Assembly: GCA_004294445.1 (NCBI GenBank)
Contig: REAZ01000018.1
Location: 1-64,000 of the forward strand
DNA from: Cytophagales bacterium
GTDB lineage: Bacteria; Bacteroidota; Bacteroidia; Cytophagales; Thermoflexibacteraceae
Direction of reading: 5' to 3'
Length of the DNA: 64,000 nt
Part shown: positions 53,930 through 62,481 of the stretch, piece after piece
Layout: each line of letters starts with the position of its first letter
How positions within the stretch are numbered: position 1 is the stretch's first letter
Notes under the pieces: model-generated
The model's database searches: none
Told to the model about the DNA's origin: nothing
Seen by the model: only the letters and a program-made list of their open reading frames with translations
Program-made: the position numbers and the translations under genes

Positions 53930-55195
53930 ATGCAAAATAAAAGCCAAATTGCTTTACTTACACTCATTAATGCCTTAGTAGGCAGTCTTTTAGGGATTGA
54001 ACGTAGCATTATGCCTATGTTGGCAGAGCAGCAATTTGGCATCAAAAACAATCTGCTTTTGCTTGCTTTTATCATGGCTTTTGGGCTAAGTAAAATGACG
54101 ATTAACTATTGGGGAGGCAAATGGGCGATGAAAATAAGCAGAAAAAAACTACTCATGATTGGTTGGGTTTTGGCAATTCCTGTGCCTTTCTTGCTCATTT
54201 TTGCTCAATCTTGGTGGTGGATTTTGTTGGCAAATGTCTTTTTAGGTTTGCAGCAGGGCTTGGCTTGGTCAATGACCTTACTGATGAAAATAGAATTGGC
54301 AGGGGAGAAAAACAGAGGTTTTGTAGCGGGGCTAAACGAGTTTGCAGGTTATACCGCTTTGGCTTTGAGTGCTTTTCTAAGTGCTTGGATAGCAAAGGAA
54401 TATGGCGTTTTTCCCTATCCTTTTTTCTTAGCAGGAGCTATTGTAGTTATTGCCCTTTTGTTAAGTAGCCTTTGGGTAAAAGACATAGTAAAATCACAAG
54501 AAAAAAGCCAAGTTGTTGATTTACAAAACAATAAAATGTATTTTGCTTGTAGTGTAAATTGTATTATAGAGATTTTCCAACAAAAAAATCAGCGTACAGT
54601 AGTCATTGCGGGCTTGGTTAATAACCTAAATGATGCGCTGGCGTGGGGCGTTTTCCCTATCCTTTTGGCAAGTAAAGGCTTTGATTTTGGGCAAATTGGC
54701 TTGATAGCGGCATTTTATCCTTTGACTTGGGGAATTTTCCAACTGTTTACAGGCAAATGGTCAGATAATTACGGAAGAAAACCGCTTATGGTTGGGGGAA
54801 TGGTTTTGCAAGGAGTTGTATTGCTTTTATTTCCTTGGGCAACTACATTTATCGGCTTCCTTTTCTTAGCAGGATTATTAGGATTTGGAACGGCAATGGT
54901 GTATCCCGTATTTGTGGCAGCAATCGCAGATAATGCTTTGCCTTCTCAAAAAGCAATTCAATTAGGCGTTTATCGCTTTTGGCGGGACAGTGGTTTTGTA
55001 GTAGGTGCGTTATTTTCCGCCTTGCTATTAATCAGGTTCGAAGTAGGCGTTACTATCACAATTATAGGCATACTTACTTTATTAACAGGGGTTTATATTC
55101 AGTGGAATTTTAAATCATATTCAATAAAGGACGTTAAGTATATAAACAAAAATAATTGCCCCAACCCTGCCCTTCCCCAGAGGGGAAGGAGTTAA
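53930..55195 (+). CDS. MFS transporter with repeat-derived C-terminus
   Basis: A 421-residue major facilitator with twelve predicted helices in two halves, separated by a long central insertion (about 185-215). The second half shows GKWSDNYGRKPLM, the loop 8-9 form of the MFS signature. The substrate is unknown; its position between the sulfur exporter and persulfide dioxygenase suggests a sulfur or organosulfur compound. Its last 16 or so residues (CPNPALPQRGRS) are encoded by a palindromic repeat element, so the native C-terminus is probably shorter. Confidence 0.82.
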   Translation: MQNKSQIALLTLINALVGSLLGIERSIMPMLAEQQFGIKNNLLLLAFIMAFGLSKMTINYWGGKWAMKISRKKLLMIGWVLAIPVPFLLIFAQSWWWILLANVFLGLQQGLAWSMTLLMKIELAGEKNRGFVAGLNEFAGYTALALSAFLSAWIAKEYGVFPYPFFLAGAIVVIALLLSSLWVKDIVKSQEKSQVVDLQNNKMYFACSVNCIIEIFQQKNQRTVVIAGLVNNLNDALAWGVFPILLASKGFDFGQIGLIAAFYPLTWGIFQLFTGKWSDNYGRKPLMVGGMVLQGVVLLLFPWATTFIGFLFLAGLLGFGTAMVYPVFVAAIADNALPSQKAIQLGVYRFWRDSGFVVGALFSALLLIRFEVGVTITIIGILTLLTGVYIQWNFKSYSIKDVKYINKNNCPNPALPQRGRS

Positions 55196-55256
55196 TTTCC
55201 AGCAAGTCTTTCACCTCTGGGGCGACCGTCGCTACGGAAAGATTTAGATAGGGGCA
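55156..55256. repeat. Palindromic intergenic repeat element across the MFS stop codon
   Basis: A Bacteroidota-type interspersed element containing CCCCAACCCTGCCC, an 8-bp hairpin CCTTCCCC-aga-GGGGAAGG (55171-55189) and a flanking ACCTCTGGGGCGACCG...GATAGGGGC part. It overlaps the end of the MFS gene (stop at 55193-55195) and fills the gap before the MBL-rhodanese gene. Confidence 0.6.
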
Positions 55257-55349
55257 AAAGAACGGTTGAAAAGTCCAATTACTTGGCTATTCCACTTTAA
55301 AAATAGAATATCTAAGAAACAAAAATAAAAAATAAATTTTTCAAATAAA

Positions 55350-56765
55350 ATGAAAGTAGAACAAATTTACACGGGTTGTTTAGCTCAAGGGGCTTATTAT
55401 ATCCAATCGGGCAACGAGGTCGCTATCATTGACCCTTTGCGTGAGGTAAAACCGTACATAGAAAAAGCAAAGCGCAACAATGCCACTATCAAATATATTT
55501 TTGAAACGCATTTCCACGCTGACTTTGTGTCTGGTCATTTGGACTTGGCGAAAGAAACAGGTGCAGCAATCGTTTACGGCACAAATGCAAACCCTTCTTT
55601 CGAAGCTATCATTGCAAAAGATGGGCAAGAGTTCAAATTGGGCGAAGTAACTTTTCGTGTGCTGCATACCCCAGGGCATACGATGGAATCAAGCTGTTAC
55701 TTACTTTTTGATGAAAATGGCAAAGAAAATGCTATTTTTACAGGGGATACACTTTTCATTGGGGACGTAGGTAGACCTGATTTGGCACAAAAATCTGACT
55801 TGACTATCAACGACTTAGCGGGTCATCTGTATGATTCTCTGCACAATAAAATCATGCCTTTGTCTGATGACTTGATTGTGTATCCTGCACACGGAGCAGG
55901 TTCGGCTTGTGGCAAAAACATGAGTAAGGAAACTTCAGATACGTTGGGCAACCAAAAAAAGACAAACTATGCCCTCAAAGCGGCTACAAAGGAGCAATTT
56001 ATCAAAGAAGTTACAGATGGCTTGTTGCCGCCGCCTTTTTACTTCCCTAAGAACGTGATGATGAATAAAACAGGCTACGAAAATGTAGAAAAAGTAATCG
56101 CCAAGGGGACTACGCCGCTTTCACCCGAAGTAATAGAAATGTTGGTAGAAGACCACCATGCTATTGTTTTGGACACACGCAAACCACAAGTTTTCAAAGA
56201 TGGTTTTATTCCAAAAGCTATCAATATAGGTATTGATGGAGATTTTGCCCCTTGGGTAGGCACTTTGATTACAGACATCAATCAGGCAATCATTTTAGTT
56301 ACTGACGAAGGTAGAGAAGAAGAAGTGGTAACTCGCTTATCCAGAGTTGGTTATGACAATACGCTTGGTTATTTAGAAGGTGGAATAGAAGCATGGAAAA
56401 AAGCTGGAAAAGAGTTAGACCATGTAGTTTCTATTTCGGCAGATGAGTTTGCAGAGAAATTGAAAGAAAATAAGAACTTGCTCGTCAAAGACGTTCGCAA
56501 AGAAAGCGAATACCAAGCAGAACACGTTGAAAGTGCGGAAAATACCTCTTTGGCATACATCAATGAAAACATGACTTCTTTCGACAAAGAGAAAACAAAC
56601 TACATTCATTGCGCAGGCGGCTACCGTTCTATGATTGCCGTTTCCGTTCTCAAAGCAAGAGGCTATCACAATGTCATAGACGTAGCAGGCGGCTTCGGGG
56701 CTATTTCCAAGACAGACGTACCAAAAACTAATTATGTTTGTCCTTCTACTTTGAAAGCAAGTTAG
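55350..56765 (+). CDS. Persulfide dioxygenase-rhodanese fusion, CstB-like
   Basis: Oxidises glutathione- or coenzyme-type persulfides to sulfite and transfers sulfane sulfur. The metallo-beta-lactamase domain (1-235) is of the ETHE1 type, with TGCLAQGAYYI, FETHFHADFVSGH (H54, H56, D58), H110 in TPGH, D133 in FTGDTLF and H181 in PAHGAGS. Two rhodanese domains follow. The first (about 255-355) has VTDEGREEE where the active cysteine should be, so it is inactive. The second (about 365-465) has C421 in CAGGYRS, active. This MBL-pseudorhodanese-rhodanese order is that of CstB of Staphylococcus aureus. Length 471. Confidence 0.9.
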   Translation: MKVEQIYTGCLAQGAYYIQSGNEVAIIDPLREVKPYIEKAKRNNATIKYIFETHFHADFVSGHLDLAKETGAAIVYGTNANPSFEAIIAKDGQEFKLGEVTFRVLHTPGHTMESSCYLLFDENGKENAIFTGDTLFIGDVGRPDLAQKSDLTINDLAGHLYDSLHNKIMPLSDDLIVYPAHGAGSACGKNMSKETSDTLGNQKKTNYALKAATKEQFIKEVTDGLLPPPFYFPKNVMMNKTGYENVEKVIAKGTTPLSPEVIEMLVEDHHAIVLDTRKPQVFKDGFIPKAINIGIDGDFAPWVGTLITDINQAIILVTDEGREEEVVTRLSRVGYDNTLGYLEGGIEAWKKAGKELDHVVSISADEFAEKLKENKNLLVKDVRKESEYQAEHVESAENTSLAYINENMTSFDKEKTNYIHCAGGYRSMIAVSVLKARGYHNVIDVAGGFGAISKTDVPKTNYVCPSTLKAS

Positions 56766-56801
56766 TCAGCAACCCATTGTTTTACCAAACTTTATTGCAA
56801 T

Positions 56802-58646
56802 ATGATGAAAACATTTTTTAAATTTTTATTTACTTTCTTCGTAGTCATAAGCTTTTTATCTGTTGAGAAAAGCCATGCACAAGTTAATTCTGAGTTATCT
56901 ATCAAAACGTTAGAAAAACCGCAATTAGCTATTCGTAGGGGTATTCAGAAAAGCGCATTGACGAGCAGCAGTGTCAAAATACCCAATTTGAAAGCGGTGT
57001 TGCTTGGCGCACCGATTGACGGGGATAATGGCACTTGGACTAAATCTGAAATTGCCAATCTGAAAAAAGCCTCTGCCATGCTCCAACAAAATGGAGTCGA
57101 AGTGCATGAGTTCTACACACCCAACAATAATTGGGCTGAGATAAAAAAAGCCGCAGAGGGTGCGCACTTCTTGCTCTACAGAGGGCATGGCGTGTATGAC
57201 GGCTCTACGCCGCCCAAATGGGTAGGAGGGTTTAGCCTCAAAGATAAATTTGCTTCTGCGGAAGATGTGATGAAAGATTTGAAATTGGCAAAAGGAGCTA
57301 TCGTCATGCTTTATGGATGCTTTACGGCGGGTAATGCAGGCTCTGATATTGGAAAAATTGATGCAAAAGAAGCTGAAAGGCGTGTAGCTATGTATTCCAA
57401 GCCTTTCATGGAGATGGGGGCTGCTGCTTATTACGCAAATTGGTTTGGCGATGCCTTTGAAAAATACGTTTCTTTGCTTTTTGAAGGTAAAACTATGGGA
57501 GATGCGTATAAAAACTATACAGATTTCAATGCTCAGACTGTGAAATATGCAAAACACCCAAATCTTAGCACAACGGATATGTGGATAGACCATGATGTTT
57601 GGGACGGAAAAACAGCTTATAACAATGCTTTTGTGGGCAATCCGAATGAATCGCTCACTTCATTGTTTGGAAAAAATAAGCCTACAAACACCAACACTAC
57701 CAGCACCACTATTACTACTCCCACAAACAATAGTACAAATAATAGTGTTCCCTCCAATGCAGGCTTTGTGTTTATAGATGATAAAAAAGCTGATGGCTCA
57801 CCCAAAACATACCAAGAAGTATTGGCTGAACTGAAAGGGAAAGTAGTATACGCCGATGTATGGGCAAGTTGGTGCGCCCCTTGCATGAACGAGATGCCTC
57901 ATTCTCAAAAAATGCAAGAGAAATTTGATGGTAAAGAGGTGGCTTTTGTCTATTTTAACTTGGACGAATCGGACGCTAAATGGAAAAAAACGATTAGTCA
58001 AAAAAATATCAAAGGGTATCATTTTCGTTTAGCACCAGATACAGAGATTTACAATAATTTTATGACAGACTTTAATGTGAGCGGTATCCCTCATTTTATT
58101 CTGATTGATAAGAAAGGAAGTATCAATGATTCTGATGCAAGCCGCCCAAGTGATGCAAGCACCGAAAACGCCATCAGGCAGCTTGTAAGTGTCAAAACCA
58201 ATAAAGTCAATAGAATGAACCCCAATAGGCGTGGAAGTGGCTTGAAAGGCTATTATTATATCAATGATGAGTTGGTTCAAGAAAAAATAGATGCAGTCAT
58301 TGATTTTGACTGGTCGGAAAAATCACCATTTGACAACGGGCAAACAGAAGACTATCAAATTGCTTGGACAGGAAGCATAGAGCCTAAATATTCGGAAAAT
58401 TATACTTTCTATACTACCGCCGATGATGGGGTAATACTTACTGTGAATGGTATAGAACTAATAAACCAATGGCACGACCAGCCAGCTACGGAGTGGTCAG
58501 GGGAAATAAGGCTGGAAGCAGGACGGAAATATACCATCGAGATTAGCTATTATCAGGCAGCAGGAGGGGCAATCATGCAATTAATGTGGGAAAGTCCTTC
58601 GCAAAAAAAAGAAATTGTGCCTCAATCACAGCTTTATAAGGATTAA
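56802..58646 (+). CDS. Secreted CHAT/caspase-like-thioredoxin-PA14 fusion protein
   Basis: A 614-residue exported protein with three unrelated domains. The signal peptide is about 1-27. Residues 60-275 have a caspase-hemoglobinase-type fold signature, with the dyad H129 in YRGHGVYDG and C173 in LYGCFTAGN. A Thr/Asn-rich linker (294-320) is followed by a TlpA-like thioredoxin domain (about 322-465) with redox pair C358-A-P-C361 in WASWCAPC and the cis-proline region SGIPHFILID. Residues 478-610 form a PA14 domain (GLKGYYYINDEL, YTFYTTADDGVILTVNG, TIEISYYQAAGGA), a carbohydrate-binding or lectin fold. I know of no named family with this set. It is in the sulfur operon, 36 bp after the persulfide dioxygenase gene. 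Confidence 0.8.
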   Translation: MMKTFFKFLFTFFVVISFLSVEKSHAQVNSELSIKTLEKPQLAIRRGIQKSALTSSSVKIPNLKAVLLGAPIDGDNGTWTKSEIANLKKASAMLQQNGVEVHEFYTPNNNWAEIKKAAEGAHFLLYRGHGVYDGSTPPKWVGGFSLKDKFASAEDVMKDLKLAKGAIVMLYGCFTAGNAGSDIGKIDAKEAERRVAMYSKPFMEMGAAAYYANWFGDAFEKYVSLLFEGKTMGDAYKNYTDFNAQTVKYAKHPNLSTTDMWIDHDVWDGKTAYNNAFVGNPNESLTSLFGKNKPTNTNTTSTTITTPTNNSTNNSVPSNAGFVFIDDKKADGSPKTYQEVLAELKGKVVYADVWASWCAPCMNEMPHSQKMQEKFDGKEVAFVYFNLDESDAKWKKTISQKNIKGYHFRLAPDTEIYNNFMTDFNVSGIPHFILIDKKGSINDSDASRPSDASTENAIRQLVSVKTNKVNRMNPNRRGSGLKGYYYINDELVQEKIDAVIDFDWSEKSPFDNGQTEDYQIAWTGSIEPKYSENYTFYTTADDGVILTVNGIELINQWHDQPATEWSGEIRLEAGRKYTIEISYYQAAGGAIMQLMWESPSQKKEIVPQSQLYKD

Positions 58647-58652
58647 TAAATT

Positions 58653-58678
58653 CTGTTAGCCACCACAAACACTAACAG
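58653..58678 (+). terminator. Weak hairpin after the CHAT-Trx-PA14 gene
   Basis: CTGTTAG and CTAACAG form a 7-bp stem with a 12-base loop, 7 bases after the stop. No T-run follows, so it may only attenuate. Confidence 0.3.
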
Positions 58679-58749
58679 TGATTTTATTAAAGCTATTCAG
58701 CTCATAATTAATTGTTTATAATTTTATAATTCATACTTCTTAAAAAGTT

Positions 58750-59316
58750 ATGTTAGAACTTTTAAAATCCCCTTGGCACTGGTCAGTGGCAGGAGTGATG
58801 ATAGGGCTTACTGTGCCTATACTACTCATCTTAGGAAATAAAAAATTTGGAATTTCGTCCTCTTTAAGGCACGTATGCGCCGCTTGCTTGCCCGCAAATA
58901 TTTCTTTTTTCAAATATGATTGGAAGAAAGAAAGTTGGAATCTATTTTTTGTAGTAGGCGTTTTCTTGGGCGGTTTTTTAGCACATTTGTTTTTGCAAAA
59001 TCCACAAGATATGCAAGTTACAGAAAGTACAAAAGCGGTATTAGCAAGCTATGGCATTACTGATTATAGCCAACTCATGCCCACTGAAATTTTTGCTTGG
59101 AAAAACCTTTTTACCCTCAAAGGCTTTATTTTCTTTGTTTTAGGTGGCTTTATGGTAGGCTTCGGCACACGCTACGCAGGTGGCTGTACGTCTGGTCATT
59201 CGATTATGGGCTTGGCTAATTTGCAGCTACCTTCGTTGATAGCAACGATTAGCTTCATGGTAGGCGGCTTCATATCTGCGAATGTCTTATTACCCTTGAT
59301 TTTCAAGCTTTTGTAA
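58750..59316 (+). CDS. YeeE/YedE family sulfur-compound permease, first half
   Basis: First of a split pair of YeeE/YedE (TsuA-type) membrane proteins, which import thiosulfate through a channel lined by cysteines. It has about four to five helices, and the conserved GTRYAGGCTSGHSIMGLA (about residues 137-154) carries the key cysteine. Length 188. The next gene, 85 bp downstream, is the second half; in many bacteria the two are fused. The position between a persulfide dioxygenase and a thiosulfate dehydrogenase-like gene supports a sulfur substrate. Confidence 0.87.
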   Translation: MLELLKSPWHWSVAGVMIGLTVPILLILGNKKFGISSSLRHVCAACLPANISFFKYDWKKESWNLFFVVGVFLGGFLAHLFLQNPQDMQVTESTKAVLASYGITDYSQLMPTEIFAWKNLFTLKGFIFFVLGGFMVGFGTRYAGGCTSGHSIMGLANLQLPSLIATISFMVGGFISANVLLPLIFKLL

Positions 59317-59400
59317 AAAAGTAGTGGCTATTGGTTTCGCAAGTGATAACACTTGCAAAATTGGCAAGCAAATAAGGTAAATATCAAAACACTCAAAAAA

Positions 59401-59919
59401 ATGATACAAAATACAATAGAAAGCCCTGAAATAGAAGAAATTATCAATACCGACACTCGCCACACAGATGCAATGTGTACCAATGAATCTGCCTTGCAGC
59501 ACCCTTGGTGGTATAATTTTAAATACATGGCTGTCGGCATCATCTTTGGCATTGTTTTCATCAAGGCTGAAATTATTAGCTGGTTTCGTATCCAAGAGAT
59601 GTTCCAACTTACTTCTTTCCACATGTACGGTGTCATAGGCACTGCGGTGGTAGTGGGGCTTATCTCTATCCAACTCATTAAAAGACTGAATATCAAGTCT
59701 ATTTATGGAGAAAAAATTACTATAGACAATAAAGAATTTAACAAAGGGCAAATCTATGGTGGGTTAATTTTTGGCTTAGGTTGGGCAATTACGGGAGCCT
59801 GCCCAGGTCCTCTTTTCGCCCAAATTGGCAACGGTTTTGGCGTAATTGCTATAACTCTATTGAGTGCGATAGCAGGAACTTGGGTGTATGGGAAATTTAG
59901 GGATAAATTGCCTCATTAA
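59401..59919 (+). CDS. YeeE/YedE family sulfur-compound permease, second half
   Basis: The partner half of the split permease, with WAITGACPGPLFAQIGNG near the C-terminus carrying the second conserved cysteine, and four hydrophobic segments. An N-terminal soluble extension (about 1-40, rich in Asp, Glu and His) is not part of the standard domain. The frame extends to a TTG at 59353, but the ATG at 59401 starts a plausible protein of 172 residues. The cytochrome gene begins 5 bp after the stop, so they are surely cotranscribed. Confidence 0.86.
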   Translation: MIQNTIESPEIEEIINTDTRHTDAMCTNESALQHPWWYNFKYMAVGIIFGIVFIKAEIISWFRIQEMFQLTSFHMYGVIGTAVVVGLISIQLIKRLNIKSIYGEKITIDNKEFNKGQIYGGLIFGLGWAITGACPGPLFAQIGNGFGVIAITLLSAIAGTWVYGKFRDKLPH

Positions 59920-59923
59920 TAGC

Positions 59924-60991
59924 ATGGAAAATAAAGAACTAAATCAAAAACTACGCTACTTAATTGGTTTGCTGGCTGTCATACCCTTAGCTATAGTTTT
60001 ATTATTGGGCTTATTAGTTGCTCAAATGCTTGGTTTGCGTATAAATGTTGATATTTATTGGAAAGAAACTGCCAATACTGCTAATAACAGTGTAGTCGTA
60101 ACGAAGCCCGCTGAAGCAAAGGCTTCTTTACCTACTCTTTGGCAAGCACCCGATACAAGCACTATTCCACAAGACGAGCAGGGCAAGCTCATTAGGTATG
60201 GTAGAGAATTGATAAAAAATACTTCGGCTTATTTGGGTAAAAATGGCTCTGTCGCCAAAATGAGCAATGATATGAACTGCCAAAACTGCCACTTGGAAGC
60301 GGGAACAAAGCCTTTTGGGAATAATTACAGTGCAGTTGCCTCTACTTATCCGAAGTTTAGGGAGAGGTCTGGGACGGTAGAAACTATTCCCAAAAGAGTA
60401 AACGACTGCCTCGAACGTAGCCTGAACGGAAAACCCTTAGATACAGCGAGCAGGGAAATGCAAGCGATAGTTGAGTACATTCATTGGCTGGGAAAAGACG
60501 TAAAAAAAGAAGAAAAACCAGCAGGGGCGGGCATATTGGAATTGGCTTACATGGACAGAGCTGCCAGCCCCGAAAAAGGAAAAATCGTCTATGAGAAAAA
60601 GTGTTTTTCCTGCCATCAGTTAGACGGTAGTGGCGTTCCTGACACAGAAAAAGGGGGTTATCAATATCCTCCGCTTTGGGGAAAAAATAGCTATAACAAT
60701 GGGGCGGGTTTATTTCGACTTTCTCGATTTGCGGGTTACGTCAAAGCCAATATGCCTTTGGGGGCAAGCTATAACTCGCCTTTGCTCACAGACGAAGAGG
60801 CTTGGGACATCGCAGCCTACGTAAATAGTATGCCTCGCCCCGATGTCCGCAAAACTGTGATGAAAAATGATTGGAAAAATATCGCAGGAAAGCCCATAGA
60901 CCACCCTTTTGCGCCTTTTGCAGATGGCTTTTCAGAGGAGCAGCATAAATTTGGAAATTTTAAACCAATCATAGCTGCAAGAAAAAAATAG
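59924..60991 (+). CDS. tsdA: Dihaem cytochrome c, thiosulfate dehydrogenase (TsdA)-like
   Basis: Predicted membrane-anchored cytochrome that oxidises thiosulfate to tetrathionate. An N-terminal helix (about 12-37) anchors it. Haem 1 site is C119-Q-N-C122-H123 and haem 2 site is C227-F-S-C230-H231. The region between them, SAVASTYPKFRERSG and RVNDCLERSLNGKPLD (C162), is the TsdA signature; C162 is the candidate cysteine ligand of haem 1. Length 355 from the ATG at 59924. The frame extends upstream to 59888, overlapping the permease gene, but the ATG is preferred. Confidence 0.85.
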   Translation: MENKELNQKLRYLIGLLAVIPLAIVLLLGLLVAQMLGLRINVDIYWKETANTANNSVVVTKPAEAKASLPTLWQAPDTSTIPQDEQGKLIRYGRELIKNTSAYLGKNGSVAKMSNDMNCQNCHLEAGTKPFGNNYSAVASTYPKFRERSGTVETIPKRVNDCLERSLNGKPLDTASREMQAIVEYIHWLGKDVKKEEKPAGAGILELAYMDRAASPEKGKIVYEKKCFSCHQLDGSGVPDTEKGGYQYPPLWGKNSYNNGAGLFRLSRFAGYVKANMPLGASYNSPLLTDEEAWDIAAYVNSMPRPDVRKTVMKNDWKNIAGKPIDHPFAPFADGFSEEQHKFGNFKPIIAARKK

Positions 60992-61068
60992 TTTTAAGTT
61001 ATAAGTTTTTTAACGCTTTTAGTTGTCATAAAATTCCAATAGTGGTTAAAAAAGACAAAAAGTAAACC

Positions 61069-62463
61069 ATGAAAATAAATAAATACTTCATTTTAAGCAT
61101 TTTACTTTTCATATTTTTATCAAAAGAAGCAGAAGCACAAAATGCTACTATTCAGAAAGATAGCACCACTTTGCGGCAGGTTTTTACCAGAGGAAAAGCA
61201 AGCTGTTTGTTACGTAACTTCTTGATGGTGAATGATAATCAAGGGCAACTTACTGATACTTATGGTTATGCAGTTGCGGGCGTATTGGGCTACCAAACTG
61301 CAAAGTACAAGGGTTTTCAGTTGGGCGTGGGCGGTTCGGTAACTTATAATATTGCTTCCTCAGATTTTACGCAAAATGATGCACTTACCAATGCCCCCGA
61401 CCGCTATGTCATTGGCTTGTATGATGTTACCAATTTTTCTCAAAAAAATGAATTGGTAAGAATAGAAGAACTTTTCTTGCGCTATACTTGGAAAAAATCA
61501 AGCATTAACTTTGGGAAACAGTTACTCGCCTTGCCTTTTATCAATCCGCAAGATGGCAGAATGCGCCCTTCTTTTGTGGAAGGACTTTGGATAGACCTAA
61601 ACCCTAATGCCAATCTGCACTTTGAGGGTGGTTATTTGTACCGCTCTGCGCCTCGCTCCACCCAAAAATGGTATGGAATGGCGGAATCTATTGGCACTTA
61701 CCCCACAGGCTTAAATCCCGATGGCAGTCGTTCAGGCTATGCTAATAACCTGACAAGCAAGGGTTTATTTTTAATTGGTGGACATTATCAGTTTAAAAAT
61801 CAAGTAAAATTGACCTTCAGAAATTATTTTTTAGAAAATATTTATAACCTTACTTTTGCCCAAATAGAAAAGAATTTTTCTTTAAAAAATAAGGACAAAG
61901 TTTTGATTGCCTTCCAAGCGAATCGGCAAGATGCTGTAAATCAAGGTGGAAATGCCGATTTAGCAAAAACTTACATAGAGCCAAATACATATTCTTGGGT
62001 GTTGGGTGGGCGAATTGCTTATCAAAGAAAAAACACGCAGTTTTTACTTAATTATACTCGCATTACCGCAGATAGTCGCTTTCTTTCGCCAAGAGAGTGG
62101 GGTTTAGAACCATTTTTTACTTTTATGAAGCGTGAAAGAAGTGATGGTTTTGGAGATGTTCATGCGGTAAATCTGTACTTTATCCACCAAATTCCGCAAA
62201 AAAGATTGCGTTTGGAAGGGGGAATTGGACATTATCAACTGCCTGACGTGAAAAATACTCGTCTAAATAAGTACGGAATGCCTTCTTTTTTCCAATTTAA
62301 TGCAGAAATGCGCTACCGATTCAAAGGATTTTTGGAAGGTTTGGACGTGCAGCTTTTGGCAACTTATAAAATTAATGAGGGAGAACTCTATGATAATGAA
62401 CGCTATCGGATTAACAAAGTAGATATGGTGAATTATAACGTGGTACTCAATTATCGTTTTTAG
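61069..62463 (+). CDS. OprD-like outer-membrane porin
   Basis: A 464-residue exported protein with signal peptide (about 1-23) and alternating amphipathic strands typical of an outer-membrane beta-barrel. The sequence GKQLLALPFINPQDGRMRPSFVEG and the C-terminal aromatic VVLNYRF (ending in phenylalanine) fit the OprD family. Members take up small anions or amino acids. In this operon it is probably the outer-membrane channel for the sulfur substrate. It lies 78 bp after tsdA on the same strand. Confidence 0.85.
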   Translation: MKINKYFILSILLFIFLSKEAEAQNATIQKDSTTLRQVFTRGKASCLLRNFLMVNDNQGQLTDTYGYAVAGVLGYQTAKYKGFQLGVGGSVTYNIASSDFTQNDALTNAPDRYVIGLYDVTNFSQKNELVRIEELFLRYTWKKSSINFGKQLLALPFINPQDGRMRPSFVEGLWIDLNPNANLHFEGGYLYRSAPRSTQKWYGMAESIGTYPTGLNPDGSRSGYANNLTSKGLFLIGGHYQFKNQVKLTFRNYFLENIYNLTFAQIEKNFSLKNKDKVLIAFQANRQDAVNQGGNADLAKTYIEPNTYSWVLGGRIAYQRKNTQFLLNYTRITADSRFLSPREWGLEPFFTFMKRERSDGFGDVHAVNLYFIHQIPQKRLRLEGGIGHYQLPDVKNTRLNKYGMPSFFQFNAEMRYRFKGFLEGLDVQLLATYKINEGELYDNERYRINKVDMVNYNVVLNYRF

Positions 62464-62481
62464 GAAACGTACATCAAACCC

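Noticed and set aside
56925-57593. 222-codon open frame on the minus strand
   Set aside because: It is antisense to the CHAT domain of the fusion protein, has atypical composition with no recognisable motif, and the plus-strand gene is clearly real.
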